DNA from: Pseudomonas putida | GTDB lineage: Bacteria; Pseudomonadota; Gammaproteobacteria; Pseudomonadales; Pseudomonadaceae | Length of the DNA: 64,000 bases | Direction: 5' to 3' | Assembly (NCBI RefSeq): GCF_028682395.1 | Contig: NZ_JANHLC010000001.1 | Span: 434,001 to 498,000 of the forward strand | In this document: positions 26,952 to 37,202 of the stretch, piece by piece | How positions within the stretch are numbered: the stretch's first letter is position 1 | Layout: each line of letters starts with the position of its first letter | Translations under genes and position numbers: made by a program | The notes under the pieces: generated by a model | The model's database searches: none | What the model saw: only the letters and a program-made list of their open reading frames with translations | What the model was told of the DNA's origin: nothing

Positions 26952-28304
26952 CTAGCTCGCTTCGAATAACGCCATCGCCTCGACATGCGCTGTCTGGGGA
27001 AACATATCGAGGATTGCGGCACGTTTTAACCGGTAGCCCTGCTTGATCAATTCAACCGTGTCGCGTGCCAGCGTAGCCGGGTTGCACGACACATAAACCA
27101 GTCGCTTGGCACCCAGGGTCGTGAGCTGGCTCACCACCTCGAAGGCACCGTCTCGCGGTGGGTCCAAGAGTACCGCAGAAAAGCCCCCGGCGACCCAGTC
27201 GGCAGCACCCAGCGGCTGCGATAAATCGGCCTGAAAAAACCGAACATTATGCAAATTATTACTAAGCGCGTTGGCCTCGGCCCTTTCGACCATGGTCTGC
27301 ACGCCTTCTACCGCCACCACTTCGCTGACCTGCTGGGCCAGCGGCAAGGCAAAATTACCCAGGCCACAGAACAGATCCAGCACCCGTTCGTGGGGCTGGG
27401 GCTGCAGCCACTCCAGTGCCTGCGCAACCATGGCTTCATTGACCCCGGCGTTGACCTGGACAAAATCCCCCGGCCGATAAGCCAGTTGCAGATTCCACGA
27501 CTCCAGGCGATAGCCCAGGGGCTGGCTGGCATCGTCAGGCTCGGGCGAACCTTCACCGTGCAACCACAGCTGCGCCTGATGCTGCTCGCAGAACTGACGC
27601 AACACCTGCAGGTCGCCTTCCGACAGCGCGGCCATATGCCGTAGCAGCAAGGCGATGGCCGAGCCGCTGAACAACTCGACATGCCCCAGTGCCTGCGGTT
27701 TGCTCAGGCGTCGCAACATCGACGGCAACTCGCGCATGATGGGCTGCAAGGCTTGTACCAGCACCGGGCAATCGTCGATAGCGACAATGTCCTGGCTGGA
27801 CGCGGCCCGAAACCCCACGGCCAGGTGTTTGGCCTTGGCGTCCCAGCGCACCGCGACCCGGGCCCGGCGCCGATAGCCGAATTCGGGACCACTCAAAGGC
27901 GCGGCCCACTCCTGCGGCTCAACACCCGCGACCCGCGACAATTGCTCGGCGAGCATGCGCTGTTTCAGGGCAAGTTGGTCGGTATGGGGCAGGTGCTGCA
28001 CATTGCAACCGCCGCAACGACCGGCATGGGCACAGGGCGCCGGGCGCCGGGCACTGCTGGCCAGCAGGACGCGCTCGGCGCGGGCGTCAACGATCTTGCC
28101 ATGGGCGGCCAACACCCGTGCCTCGACCTCTTCGCCCGCCAGGGCACCAGCGACAAACCAGGTGCGGCCCTCGACAAAGGCAATGCCGCGACCGTCGCCA
28201 GCCAGGCGCTCAATACTCAGGCGCTGCTTCTTCCCAACCGGAACCTGCGGGGCACGGCTGCCACCAGCGGGCTGGAAGCGCAGGCCTCTCTCATGCTTGG
28301 CCAT
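26952..28304 (-). CDS. rlmD: 23S rRNA (uracil-1939-C5)-methyltransferase
   Basis: 450 residues. N-terminal TRAM domain (residues about 25-85), then the iron-sulfur cysteines in [10 protein letters not shown], then the Rossmann methyltransferase with [16 protein letters not shown] for SAM. The catalytic Cys lies in [13 protein letters not shown], and the end [17 protein letters not shown] is typical of the RumA/RlmD group. The start shares one base with the cysM stop (TGATG), so it is coupled to cysM and lies upstream of relA with a 161-base gap. Confidence 0.96.
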   Translation of the reverse strand: MAKHERGLRFQPAGGSRAPQVPVGKKQRLSIERLAGDGRGIAFVEGRTWFVAGALAGEEVEARVLAAHGKIVDARAERVLLASSARRPAPCAHAGRCGGCNVQHLPHTDQLALKQRMLAEQLSRVAGVEPQEWAAPLSGPEFGYRRRARVAVRWDAKAKHLAVGFRAASSQDIVAIDDCPVLVQALQPIMRELPSMLRRLSKPQALGHVELFSGSAIALLLRHMAALSEGDLQVLRQFCEQHQAQLWLHGEGSPEPDDASQPLGYRLESWNLQLAYRPGDFVQVNAGVNEAMVAQALEWLQPQPHERVLDLFCGLGNFALPLAQQVSEVVAVEGVQTMVERAEANALSNNLHNVRFFQADLSQPLGAADWVAGGFSAVLLDPPRDGAFEVVSQLTTLGAKRLVYVSCNPATLARDTVELIKQGYRLKRAAILDMFPQTAHVEAMALFEAS

Positions 28305-29206
28305 CAGTTGGACGCATCGTAGACGCCGGTCGACAGATAACGGTCGCCTCGGTCACAGATAATCGCGACCATCACCGCGTTCTCGACTTCCCGGGACAGG
28401 CGCAGCATGGCTGCCACCGCACCACCGGAAGAGACGCCGCAGAAAATCCCTTCTTCGCGGGCCAGGCGCCGCGTGACATCCTCGGCTTCCTGCTGGGCCA
28501 TATCGACAATGCGATCGACCCGCTCGGCCTGGTAGATTTTCGGCAGGTATTCCTGGGGCCAGCGACGGATCCCCGGGATCGCCGAGCCTTCCATCGGTTG
28601 CAAGCCGATGATCTGCACGTCGGGATTCTGCTCCTTGAGGTAGCGCGAAACCCCCATGATGGTGCCGGTGGTGCCCATGGAACTGATGAAGTGGGTGATG
28701 CTGCCAGCCGTCTGGCGCCAGATCTCCGGGCCGGTGCTGGTGTAGTGCGCCACCGGGTTGTCACCATTGGCGAACTGGTCGAGCACTTTGCCACGGCCCT
28801 CGGCCTCCATGCGCTGTGCCAGGTCGCGAGCGCCTTCCATCCCCTCTTCCTGGGACACCAGGATCAGTTCGGCGCCATAGGCGGTCATGGCAGCCTTGCG
28901 CTCGGCGCTGGAATTGTCCGGCATGATCAGGATCATCCGGTAACCCTTGATCGCCGCGGCCATGGCCAGGGCAATCCCGGTATTACCCGAAGTGGCTTCG
29001 ATCAGCGTGTCGCCGGCCTGGATCTGCCCGCGCAACTCGGCGCGGGTAATCATCGACAGGGCCGGACGATCCTTGACCGAACCGGCCGGATTGTTCCCTT
29101 CGAGCTTGAGCAGCAGGGTATTGCTGGTGGCGCCGGGCAGGCGCTGCAAACGAACCAGCGGGGTGTTGCCGACGCAATCGGCGATGGTGGGGTACTGCAA
29201 GGTCAT
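28304..29206 (-). CDS. cysM: Cysteine synthase B
   Basis: 300 residues from ATG at 29206. PLP enzyme that makes cysteine from O-acetylserine with sulfide, and can use thiosulfate. Motifs: [32 protein letters not shown] with the PLP Lys, [25 protein letters not shown] for the phosphate, and [12 protein letters not shown]. The [12 protein letters not shown] spelling and the short C terminus are typical of CysM and not CysK. A longer start at 29272 has no homology. Confidence 0.96.
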   Translation of the reverse strand: MTLQYPTIADCVGNTPLVRLQRLPGATSNTLLLKLEGNNPAGSVKDRPALSMITRAELRGQIQAGDTLIEATSGNTGIALAMAAAIKGYRMILIMPDNSSAERKAAMTAYGAELILVSQEEGMEGARDLAQRMEAEGRGKVLDQFANGDNPVAHYTSTGPEIWRQTAGSITHFISSMGTTGTIMGVSRYLKEQNPDVQIIGLQPMEGSAIPGIRRWPQEYLPKIYQAERVDRIVDMAQQEAEDVTRRLAREEGIFCGVSSGGAVAAMLRLSREVENAVMVAIICDRGDRYLSTGVYDASN

Positions 29207-29292
29207 GGCGTATTCGCAATCCAGACTGCGGGGCCGCCTATCATACCGGCAAACGCTGACGGCCCATATCACGCAAAGTACGAGGCTTATGG

Positions 29293-30672
29293 CTAAACGT
29301 TATAAGTGCTGCCCGCGGGTTCCGCCGCCGGCAGGCGCATGTTCAGACGCAGCCCCTGCCCGGTGTTCTCGGCCCACAGTGCCCCGCCCTGGCGCTGCAA
29401 GGCGTTGCGCGCGATGCTCAGGCCCAGCCCGAAACCACCGTCGCCAGGGCGTGAGCCGTCAAGCCGGGTAAAGGGCGCAAAGATCCGCTCCAGATCCGCC
29501 TCGGCCACCCCGCCACCCTGATCCTCCAACCATAGATGCCAGTAGTCACCCTCGCGACGACCATCCAGGCGCACCACCCCACCCGGCGGAGAATGACGAA
29601 TGGCATTGCGCAAGCTGTTTTCCAGGGCCTGGGCCAGGCTGTTCAAATGGCCATAAACCCAGCAATCGGCGACTACCGCGCACTGCAGTTGTTCGAGCGT
29701 CCAGCCGGTTTCAAAACTGGCGTTTTCCGCCAGCATGTCCCACAAGGCCTGAATTTGGATCGCTTCCTGGGGCAGCGGCGCCAGCTCGGTATCGAGCCAC
29801 GCCAGTTGCAGGGTGTCCTCGACCAAGCGCTGCATGCCGTCCACTTCCCGGGCAATACGCTCACGCAGCGCCGGCAGGTCCTGCTCGCTTTCACTGGCCA
29901 CGCGCAGGCGGCTCAAAGGGGTGCGCAGCTCATGGGACAAGTCGCGCAACAGTTGCTGCTGCAAGGCCACGGTACTCTGCAACCGCTCGGACATCTGGTC
30001 GAATGCCCGCCCCAGCTCTCCCAACTCGTCCTGACGGCTGGTGGTTTGCGCCGAGAGCCGGGTACTCAACTGGTCGGCCCGCCAGGCGTTGGCCTGCTCG
30101 CGCAGATGGTTGAGCGGCATGATCAGCAAACGATACAGGCCGACACACAGCAGCAACGTGAAAAAGCCGGGGATCACGCCATTGGTCACCATCCGCCAGA
30201 ACAACTGGTAACGCCCCGGCATAAAGCGTTGCGGCAGCTCGATCACCAGGCTGCCGAGCGTCGAGTCGTTGGGAAATGGCACTTTCAACCACGGCAGTCC
30301 ACGGGTATGCCGGCTGACCGGCCAATCGACGCCGCGCAAAAAGGTCAAGCGCTGGGTCTGCAACTCATTTAAGGGCAAGCTGGCAAGGGACTGCAGGTCA
30401 TGGCCGACCACGCCGATCCAGGTGCCCTCGCCTTGGCGCACGCGCTCCAGCCAAGCATCGATGCCGCTTTCACCGCCCTGCTTCCACGCTTCCTCGGCCT
30501 GGGCCGCATAGTCGCGCAACGTCTGGCGCGCATGATCGGACAGGTAGGCGTCCTGCTGCTCCAGGTAGCGCCCCCAGTACCAACTGAGCCAAACCATCAG
30601 GACGCAGAAGGCAACCAGCAGGCAGGCCAGTTTCCAGAAAAGCGAATGACGGCCCGGTAATCTAGCGCTCAT
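29293..30672 (-). CDS. Sensor histidine kinase, PirS-like
   Basis: 459 residues. Two membrane spans (about residues 10-30 and 160-180) enclose a periplasmic domain of some 130 residues; HAMP follows, then the phosphorylation motif RDLSHELRTPLSRL, an N box (SLRNAIRHSPPGG) and ATP lid glycines (DQGGGV, GGFGLGLSIA). Together with the OmpR-type gene that overlaps its start it forms a two-component system. In P. aeruginosa (recalled order) PirR-PirS and the receptor PirA lie between gacS and cysM; here no pirA is present. The ligand is unknown and iron-siderophore sensing is only a guess from that synteny. GTG at 30681 is an alternative start. Confidence 0.88.
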   Translation of the reverse strand: MSARLPGRHSLFWKLACLLVAFCVLMVWLSWYWGRYLEQQDAYLSDHARQTLRDYAAQAEEAWKQGGESGIDAWLERVRQGEGTWIGVVGHDLQSLASLPLNELQTQRLTFLRGVDWPVSRHTRGLPWLKVPFPNDSTLGSLVIELPQRFMPGRYQLFWRMVTNGVIPGFFTLLLCVGLYRLLIMPLNHLREQANAWRADQLSTRLSAQTTSRQDELGELGRAFDQMSERLQSTVALQQQLLRDLSHELRTPLSRLRVASESEQDLPALRERIAREVDGMQRLVEDTLQLAWLDTELAPLPQEAIQIQALWDMLAENASFETGWTLEQLQCAVVADCWVYGHLNSLAQALENSLRNAIRHSPPGGVVRLDGRREGDYWHLWLEDQGGGVAEADLERIFAPFTRLDGSRPGDGGFGLGLSIARNALQRQGGALWAENTGQGLRLNMRLPAAEPAGSTYNV

Positions 30673-31396
30673 CGCTGGCACTCAGGACATAGCCCTTGCC
30701 CCAGACCGTGCGCACTTCACGCTGGCTGTAGCCCAGGGCCTTGAGCTTGCGACGGATCTGGCTGATATGCATATCCAGGCTGCGATCATGGGCGGCAAAA
30801 CCGCGCTGCAGCACATGCTGATAAAGAAACGCCTTGCTCAGCACTTCGTGCGCATGGCGATTGAGGGTTTCGAGCAGCCGGTATTCGCTGCGGGTCAGGC
30901 CCGCCCACTGCCCGTTGTAGCCCGCGTCGCAACGTTCGTCGTCGAGCAGCAGCCCCGGCGTGTCGACCGGTTCCACCGGCGGCATCGAGGGCCCGCCCAG
31001 ATGCCGACGATCCAGCGCCACCCGACGCAGGATGGCCTCGATGCGCACACGCAACTCGGCCATGCTGAACGGCTTGGGCAAGTAATCATCGGCACCCAGG
31101 CGAAACCCACTGATACGGTCCGCCTCGGCCCCCAACGCCGACATCAGGATCACCGGCGTCGAGTGACGCTGGCGCAAATGCGTGAGAATTTCCAGGCCGT
31201 GCATGCCTGGCAGCAAGATATCCATCAGCACGACATCGAACACGTCCCGGCGGGCCAGATCCAGGCCCTGGGCGCCGTTCTGGCACCAGGTCACCTCGAA
31301 ACCGCAACGCCCCAGGTGCTCATGGACGTAGGCGCCCAGCACGGTGTCGTCTTCAATGGTCAGGATACGGGCGGGCACGGCGGATACGGGGATCAT
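30662..31396 (-). CDS. Response regulator, OmpR family, PirR-like
   Basis: 244 residues. Receiver domain (about 12-125) with the acidic pocket in LTIEDD, the phosphorylated Asp in VVLMDILLPG, and the Lys in DDYLPKPFS; winged-helix DNA-binding domain (about 150-240) with LTRSEYRLLETL and SLDMHISQIRRKL, ending VRTVWGKGYVLS. It overlaps the kinase gene by about 11 bases and is divergent from gacS. ATG at 31396 is used; a TTG 12 bases upstream is possible, and neither has a strong ribosome site. Confidence 0.9.
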   Translation of the reverse strand: MIPVSAVPARILTIEDDTVLGAYVHEHLGRCGFEVTWCQNGAQGLDLARRDVFDVVLMDILLPGMHGLEILTHLRQRHSTPVILMSALGAEADRISGFRLGADDYLPKPFSMAELRVRIEAILRRVALDRRHLGGPSMPPVEPVDTPGLLLDDERCDAGYNGQWAGLTRSEYRLLETLNRHAHEVLSKAFLYQHVLQRGFAAHDRSLDMHISQIRRKLKALGYSQREVRTVWGKGYVLSASDER

Positions 31397-31600
31397 TGGC
31401 GTCTGCAAATAATTCTCAATCGGTGATTATTCAAGATCGACGGGGCGCAGGCAACTCGACTCTGGTCGTGGGCAATGTCTGTTCCTCACCGATTCACCCT
31501 TTTTTTGCGCGCGTGCCCCCCGGTCAAATGGCTACACTGGCGGCTGACGAGCGCAGGACACGCTCGTCCCCCTTGAAATGGCTGTCTGCGGGAGAGTGGC

Positions 31601-34354
31601 GTGCTGAAGAATCTGGGTATCAAAGGTCGCGTGCTATTGCTGGCGCTGCTGCCCACCAGCCTGATGGCGCTGATCCTCGGCGGCTACTTTTCGTGGCTGC
31701 AACAGGCTGACCTGAAAAGCCAATTACTGCATGAAGGCGAAATGATCGCCGAGCAGATGGCCCCCCTGGTTGCGCCGGCCATGGCCAACGACGACGCCAA
31801 GGCCCTCGAGCGGATCGCGACCCAGGCCCTGGAGCAACGCGATGTGCGGGCCGTATCACTGCTCGCGGCCGATCGCTCACTACTGGCCCATGCCGGGCCG
31901 AGCATGCTCAACCCAGCGCCCACCGGCGACAACCGCCGCATGCTGCTTCGCAGCGGCAATGACGCCACGCGCTATCTGATGCCGGTCTTTGGCCGTCATC
32001 GCAATATCGCCGGCCAACCGGTGCCGGATGAATCGGAACGCCTGCTGGGCTGGGTCGAGCTGGAACTGTCCCACACCGGCATGCTGCTCAGCGGCTATCG
32101 CAGCCTGTTTGCCAGCCTGCTGCTGATCGCCTTCGGGCTTGGCGCTACCGCGCTGCTGGCCCTGCGCATGAGCCGTACGATCAACCAGCCGATCGAGCAG
32201 ATCAAACAGGCCGTGGCGCTACTCAAGGACGGCAACCTGCAAACCCGGCTCGATGCGCTCGGCAGCCAGGAACTCGATGAGCTGGCAGCGGGCATCAACC
32301 ATATGGCCGAGACCCTGCAGAACGCCCAGGAAGAATTGCAGCACAGCATCGACCAGGCCACCGAGGATGTGCGCCAAAACCTGGAAACCATCGAGATCCA
32401 GAACATCGAGCTAGACCTGGCTCGCAAGGAAGCGCTGGAGGCCAGCCGGATCAAGTCGGAGTTCCTCGCCAACATGAGCCATGAGATCCGCACCCCGCTC
32501 AATGGCATCCTCGGCTTTACCCATCTGCTACAAAAGAGTGAACTGACGCCTCGCCAACTCGACTACCTGAGCACCATCGAGAAGTCCGCCGACAGCCTGC
32601 TGGGCATCATCAACGAGATCCTCGACTTCTCCAAGATCGAGGCCGGCAAGCTGGTACTCGACAGCATCCCGTTCAATCTGCGCGACCTGCAGCAGGATAC
32701 CCTGACCATCCTCGCGCCTGCCGCCCACGCCAAGCAGCTTGAACTGGTCAGCCTGGTCTACCGCGACACGCCACTGTCGCTGATCGGCGACCCCTTGCGA
32801 CTCAAGCAGATCCTCACCAACCTGGTCAGCAACGCGATCAAGTTCACCCGCGAGGGCACGATCGTCGTGCGCGCCATGCTCGAAGACGAGCAGGAAGACA
32901 ACGTGCAATTGCGCATCAGCGTCCAGGACACGGGTATCGGCCTGTCCAACCAGGATGTGCGTACGCTGTTCCAGGCCTTCAGCCAGGCGGACAATTCCCT
33001 GGCCCGGCAGCCGGGTGGCACTGGCCTGGGACTGGTGATCTCCAAACGCCTGATCGAACAGATGGGCGGCGAAATCGGCGTCGACAGCAGCCCCGGCCAG
33101 GGCTCGGAGTTCTGGATCAGCCTGACCCTGCCCAAAACCCGCAGCGATGCCGAAGATCTGCCCACACCGCCGCTGCTTGGGCGTCGCGTCGCGGTGCTGG
33201 AAAGCCATGAGCTGGCACGCCAGGCCTTGCAACACCAGTTGGAGGATTGCGGGCTGCAGGTCAGCCCGTTCACCACCCTGGACAACCTGCTCAATGGCGT
33301 GACCAGTGCTCACCAGACGGCGCAGCCCATTGACCTGGCAGTCCTGGGCATGACCGCCAACGAGATGCCGCCTGAACGCCTCAACCAATGCATCTGGGAC
33401 CTCGAACACCTGGGCTGCAAGGCGTTGGTCCTGTGCCCGACCACCGAACAGACGCTGTTCCAGGTGGCAGTGCCCAACCCCCACAGCCAGCTCCAGGCCA
33501 AGCCGGCCTGCACCCGCAAACTGCGCCGCGCCCTGGCGGACCTGGTTCATCCCGGCCCCAGCCGGCCAAGCCCCAGCGAACCGTTGTCCAGCCGCGCGCC
33601 ACGGATACTGTGCGTCGACGACAACCCGGCCAACCTGCTGCTGGTCCAGACCCTGCTCGAAGACATCGGCGCCCAGGTCACGGCGGTCGACAGTGGCTTC
33701 GCGGCCATCCAGGCCGTGCACCAGGAAGCCTTCGACCTGGTGCTGATGGATGTGCAGATGCCTGGCATGGATGGCCGCCAATGCACCGAAGCGATCCGGC
33801 TCTGGGAAGAAGGACGGTCCGGCAACCCGCTGCCCATCGTCGCGCTGACCGCCCACGCCATGGCCAATGAAAAACGCGCCCTGCTGCAGAGCGGCATGGA
33901 CGACTACCTGACCAAGCCCATCAGCGAGCGCCAGTTGGCCCAGGTGGTCCTTAAATGGACGGGCCTGGCCTTGCGCAACCAGGCACCGGACCTGGGTGGC
34001 GAACCCGTACGCCAGGGCGGTGAGCTGCGTGTCCTTGACCCCGAGGAAGGGCTGCGCCTGGCAGCGGGCAAGGCTGACCTGGCTGCCGATATGCTGGCAA
34101 TGCTGCTGGCCTCCCTGAACGCCGATCGGCAGGCCATTCGCCAGTCCCGCGAGGCGAATGACCGCCTGGCCTTGATCGAAAGGGTTCATCGCTTGCACGG
34201 TGCCACCCGCTATTGTGGCGTGCCGCAACTGCGCGCCGCCTGCCTGCGTAGCGAGACGCTGCTCAAGCAGGACGACCCCGGTGCCATGGCCGCCCTCGAA
34301 GAGCTCGATATCGCCATCTCCCGGCTGACCAGCGAGGCGCGTGTCAGCGCCTGA
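31601..34354 (+). CDS. gacS: Hybrid sensor kinase GacS
   Basis: 917 residues, GTG start with GGGAGA before it. GacS phosphorylates GacA and, through Rsm small RNAs, switches secondary metabolism and biofilm genes. Domains in order: transmembrane span about 12-28, periplasmic region to about 165, second span, HAMP (about 188-240), coiled linker, kinase core with His294 in [13 protein letters not shown], ATPase with [12 protein letters not shown], receiver with Asp717 in [13 protein letters not shown], and histidine phosphotransfer domain with His863 in [12 protein letters not shown]. All three phosphorelay residues are at the positions reported for GacS, so it looks intact. Upstream gene pirR is divergent. 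Confidence 0.98.
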   Translation: MLKNLGIKGRVLLLALLPTSLMALILGGYFSWLQQADLKSQLLHEGEMIAEQMAPLVAPAMANDDAKALERIATQALEQRDVRAVSLLAADRSLLAHAGPSMLNPAPTGDNRRMLLRSGNDATRYLMPVFGRHRNIAGQPVPDESERLLGWVELELSHTGMLLSGYRSLFASLLLIAFGLGATALLALRMSRTINQPIEQIKQAVALLKDGNLQTRLDALGSQELDELAAGINHMAETLQNAQEELQHSIDQATEDVRQNLETIEIQNIELDLARKEALEASRIKSEFLANMSHEIRTPLNGILGFTHLLQKSELTPRQLDYLSTIEKSADSLLGIINEILDFSKIEAGKLVLDSIPFNLRDLQQDTLTILAPAAHAKQLELVSLVYRDTPLSLIGDPLRLKQILTNLVSNAIKFTREGTIVVRAMLEDEQEDNVQLRISVQDTGIGLSNQDVRTLFQAFSQADNSLARQPGGTGLGLVISKRLIEQMGGEIGVDSSPGQGSEFWISLTLPKTRSDAEDLPTPPLLGRRVAVLESHELARQALQHQLEDCGLQVSPFTTLDNLLNGVTSAHQTAQPIDLAVLGMTANEMPPERLNQCIWDLEHLGCKALVLCPTTEQTLFQVAVPNPHSQLQAKPACTRKLRRALADLVHPGPSRPSPSEPLSSRAPRILCVDDNPANLLLVQTLLEDIGAQVTAVDSGFAAIQAVHQEAFDLVLMDVQMPGMDGRQCTEAIRLWEEGRSGNPLPIVALTAHAMANEKRALLQSGMDDYLTKPISERQLAQVVLKWTGLALRNQAPDLGGEPVRQGGELRVLDPEEGLRLAAGKADLAADMLAMLLASLNADRQAIRQSREANDRLALIERVHRLHGATRYCGVPQLRAACLRSETLLKQDDPGAMAALEELDIAISRLTSEARVSA

Positions 34355-34420
34355 CCTGGCGCAAGCCGTGTCACAGCGCCGGCCGCTAGACTGTCGGCGT
34401 TCATTAAAAGGAAAGCCCTA

Positions 34421-35404
34421 ATGCGTGCCATTCTGTTCAGCAGCCAGACCTATGATCGCGACAGTTTCCTGGCTGCCCAACAACCCGCCGGACTCGAACT
34501 ACATTTCCAACCCGCACGCCTGAGCCTGGATACGGTTGCCCTGGCCGAGCGCCATGAGGTGGTCTGCCCCTTTATCAACGACGACCTGAGCGCCCCAGTG
34601 CTTGAACAGCTGGCAGCCGGTGGAACGCAATTGATCGCACTGCGCTCCGCCGGCTACAACCATGTCGACCTGCTGGCCGCCAAGCGCCTGGGCCTTGAGG
34701 TCGTGCGTGTCCCGGCCTATTCCCCCCACGCCGTGGCCGAGCATGCCGTCGCCCTGATCCTCGCCCTCAACCGTCGTCTGCACCGCGCTTACAACCGCAC
34801 CCGCGAAGGCGATTTCAGCCTCCACGGGCTCACTGGTTTCGACCTGGTAGGTAAGACCGTCGGGGTGATTGGTACCGGCCAGATTGGCGCGACGTTCGCG
34901 CGGATCATGGCCGGCTTCGGTTGCGAACTCCTGGCCTACGACCCCTTCCCCAATCCGGAAGTCGTGGCCCTGGGCGCACGCTACCTGAGCCTGCGCGAGG
35001 TGCTGGAGCAGTCACGCATCATCAGCCTGCACTGCCCGTTGACCGCTGAAAGCAAACACCTGATCAACCGTGACTCCTTGGCCCACTTGCAGCCGGGCGC
35101 CATGCTGATCAACACCGGTCGTGGCGGCCTGGTCGACACACCGGCCCTGATCGACGCGCTCAAGGAAGGTCAGTTGGGCTATCTGGGGCTGGATGTCTAC
35201 GAGGAGGAGGCGCAGCTGTTTTTCGAGGACCGTTCAGATCTCCCCCTACAGGATGATGTGCTGGCGCGCCTGCTGACATTTCCCAACGTTATCGTCACTG
35301 CTCACCAGGCCTTTCTGACCCATGAAGCGCTCGGGGCCATCGCCGAGACGACCCTGGGCAACATTGCCGACTGGGCCGCCGGCAAGGTGCGCAATCGGGT
35401 CTAA
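34421..35404 (+). CDS. ldhA: D-lactate dehydrogenase, 2-hydroxyacid dehydrogenase family
   Basis: 327 residues. NAD-dependent reductase of pyruvate to D-lactate. NAD-binding fold with VGKTVGVIGTGQIGATFAR and LLAYDPFPNPE; catalytic Arg in LINTGRGGLVDT, Glu in GLDVYEEEA, and His in PNVIVTAHQAFLT. The ending with YDPFPNPE and a long active-site loop (FFEDRSDLPLQDD) is the fermentative LdhA type. AAAGGAAAG stands before the ATG. It follows gacS directly, as recalled for P. aeruginosa. Its TAA overlaps the stop of the convergent gene. Confidence 0.93.
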   Translation: MRAILFSSQTYDRDSFLAAQQPAGLELHFQPARLSLDTVALAERHEVVCPFINDDLSAPVLEQLAAGGTQLIALRSAGYNHVDLLAAKRLGLEVVRVPAYSPHAVAEHAVALILALNRRLHRAYNRTREGDFSLHGLTGFDLVGKTVGVIGTGQIGATFARIMAGFGCELLAYDPFPNPEVVALGARYLSLREVLEQSRIISLHCPLTAESKHLINRDSLAHLQPGAMLINTGRGGLVDTPALIDALKEGQLGYLGLDVYEEEAQLFFEDRSDLPLQDDVLARLLTFPNVIVTAHQAFLTHEALGAIAETTLGNIADWAAGKVRNRV

Positions 35405-36621
35405 CTGCCCGCCAACGTGCTGGCGTATTTCCCCAAAGCGATAAGCCCCATCCAGGAGAATCCCAACACACGCTGCGTCGTGGTATGGCCCTTGCGCAGC
35501 AGAAACCAGACGAACACCGGCGGTAGTAAAAAGATCGCCAGCCCCAGCCATAGGGGGACCGAGCGCTTGGCACCCTGGGCATCAGTTGAATCGACAGTTT
35601 GTGCGGGAGCCGTCATTGCGGGAAGAGGGCTATGGTCTGGCGGTGTCGGTAATGGAATCTGGACCAAGCGGGCCGGGGCCGGTGCAGCGACAGCAACTTC
35701 AGCCGGGTCCGCCGACACCCCGGTGTCAGTGACGGGCGCAGAGGGAGCACTGACAGCCGGCACCGGTAAAGGGATCTGTACGACGCGGCCCTGGAGCGGT
35801 GCAACGACAGCAGTATCAGGCGTATCGGCCGGCTTTGCGGCGGCAGTGACCTCATCCGTGGAGACGCGGGCGGGCGGCAACGGCGTCTGTACGGCACTGG
35901 CCTGGAGCGGTGCAACAGTGGCGACCTTAGGAAGGTCGGCCAGCGCTGCGGCCGCAATCACATCCCCCATGGAAAAGCTGACTGACGGCGCCGAGTTCGA
36001 CGCTGTGCTGGTAGGTATCGTACCTGCGCCGGCGAATCCAGGCTTGTCGGCCGCCTGCGCCGCATTGGCGGCTACCTGGGCTAGAGAAAAATTGACTGCC
36101 GATAGAATTTCCGGCGTCAATCCGCTCCCGGCAAGTCCTGCAACCGCAAAATCCGGATTGCCATTGGCTTGCATGGCGCTCTCGACCCCTGCCGAGGCCA
36201 AGGTCAGCAGGTGGGCCGGGACCTCTTCTCCAACTTCGTAAGTCCGCTCGCTAGACTTGCCATCAGCCAGCCTGATGCTCTCGAGTGCAGCGTCCGTCAT
36301 CGCCTGTACAGAGGCTGGAACATTATCTCCAGGGCCATAGGTCTGTGTGGAAGAGGTGTGCGACTCGAAACTGGGAGGCGTTGTCGAGGCTTGCGCAGAA
36401 GCCAACGCCTCATTCAAAGCATTACGCACTTGGGGATCGCTCAGCCCATGCATCGAGAGCAAGGACTCATCCATCAGCATCACGCCCCCCAGCTCCGGCT
36501 TGGCAGCTGCAGCGGCCGCCGGCTTGGCATTCGCCCCGGGCATCGCCGCACCACAATGAATACACGCCGACGCCACCGAACTGATGGACCGCTTGCATCC
36601 TGCACACTGAATCAACGCCAT
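35401..36621 (-). CDS. Zinc-ribbon membrane protein with VQxPLP repeats, function unknown
   Basis: 406 residues from the ATG at 36621, which follows GAGGA by 7 bases. Four parts can be seen: an N-terminal zinc ribbon (C6, C9, C20, C23: IQCAGC and ACIHC), a low-complexity Ala stretch, two similar about 55-residue segments holding GPGDNVPAS / EVGEEVPAH, then a Pro/Ala-rich region with three repeats of about 37-39 residues (VAPLQASAVQTPLP, VAPLQGRVVQIPLP, APAPARLVQIPLP), and finally two hydrophobic helices (WLGLAIFLLPPVFVWFLL and FSWMGLIALGKYAS). The ribbon and long tail should be cytoplasmic with a C-terminal anchor. I do not recognise the family. Confidence 0.82.
   Translation of the reverse strand: MALIQCAGCKRSISSVASACIHCGAAMPGANAKPAAAAAAKPELGGVMLMDESLLSMHGLSDPQVRNALNEALASAQASTTPPSFESHTSSTQTYGPGDNVPASVQAMTDAALESIRLADGKSSERTYEVGEEVPAHLLTLASAGVESAMQANGNPDFAVAGLAGSGLTPEILSAVNFSLAQVAANAAQAADKPGFAGAGTIPTSTASNSAPSVSFSMGDVIAAAALADLPKVATVAPLQASAVQTPLPPARVSTDEVTAAAKPADTPDTAVVAPLQGRVVQIPLPVPAVSAPSAPVTDTGVSADPAEVAVAAPAPARLVQIPLPTPPDHSPLPAMTAPAQTVDSTDAQGAKRSVPLWLGLAIFLLPPVFVWFLLRKGHTTTQRVLGFSWMGLIALGKYASTLAGS
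35640..35935 (-). repeat. Three tandem coding repeats of 111-117 bases
   Basis: The DNA string CCTGGAGCGGTGCAAC recurs at 35790 and 35900 and in decayed form at about 35673. Units are therefore 111 and 117 bases (37 and 39 codons). The two inner copies are nearly identical at DNA level, which suggests recent duplication within the zinc-ribbon gene. Confidence 0.7.
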
Positions 36622-36767
36622 GTTCATTCCTCAATAACATCAGTGTGCGAGTGTGCCAGCTTGCCGAGGGGCGCGTCACGGACCGGCTGCACCAGATCGA
36701 AGGTCACAACGCCCTGCCATCTTCCCGGGATCTGCGTGCTAGCATACCGAGCCTATTTGGAGGACCC

Positions 36768-37202
36768 ATGGTCGAACACGATTTCCGCTACAGCCTGATG
36801 AGCCCGCAACATACCCTGATCGAATGCCGCAACCTGGTGCCCGGTCGTTACCAGGTCACGGGCAACGGTGGCTCGATCCGTATTGGCGATGTACTGCTGG
36901 TGACCCTCAAGGGCAGCCGTGACCTGTCCATGCGCCTGACCGTCGAGACCGTTCGCCACCTGATCAATCCCCGCGGCCAATGGGTCGCCGTGGCCAGTGG
37001 CCCGGTGTTTGGCGAGCTGGCGATTCACCAGTGGGAAGTCAATTGCGACAGCTGCGCCAAGACCCTGAGCTTCGAGTTCGCGGTCGACAGCAAGCTCGGC
37101 AACAAGGCCCAAAAGCCTGCTGCCACTGCGCGTATCGCCGAGCTGGGCTGGGCCAGCCAGGGCGAAAAACACCTGTGCCCAGCGTGCCAGGAGGCAAAAT
37201 AA
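36768..37202 (+). CDS. Small protein with a C-terminal CxxC pair, function unknown
   Basis: 144 residues, cytoplasmic. Beta-rich N-terminal two thirds (YQVTGNGGSIRIGDVLLVTLKG), followed by two CxxC knuckles, C93-x2-C96 (VNCDSCAKTL) and C137-x2-C140 (LCPACQEAK), which could bind one zinc. GGAGG at 36759-36763 gives a strong start. Its stop shares one base with the start of the META lipoprotein gene, so the two are coupled. I recall a similar pair after ldhA in P. aeruginosa (around PA0925-PA0926) without a known role. Confidence 0.85.
   Translation: MVEHDFRYSLMSPQHTLIECRNLVPGRYQVTGNGGSIRIGDVLLVTLKGSRDLSMRLTVETVRHLINPRGQWVAVASGPVFGELAIHQWEVNCDSCAKTLSFEFAVDSKLGNKAQKPAATARIAELGWASQGEKHLCPACQEAK

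Noticed and set aside
35640-35935. Coding repeats as a CRISPR or minisatellite
   Set aside because: They keep the reading frame, encode similar peptides and have no uniform spacers.
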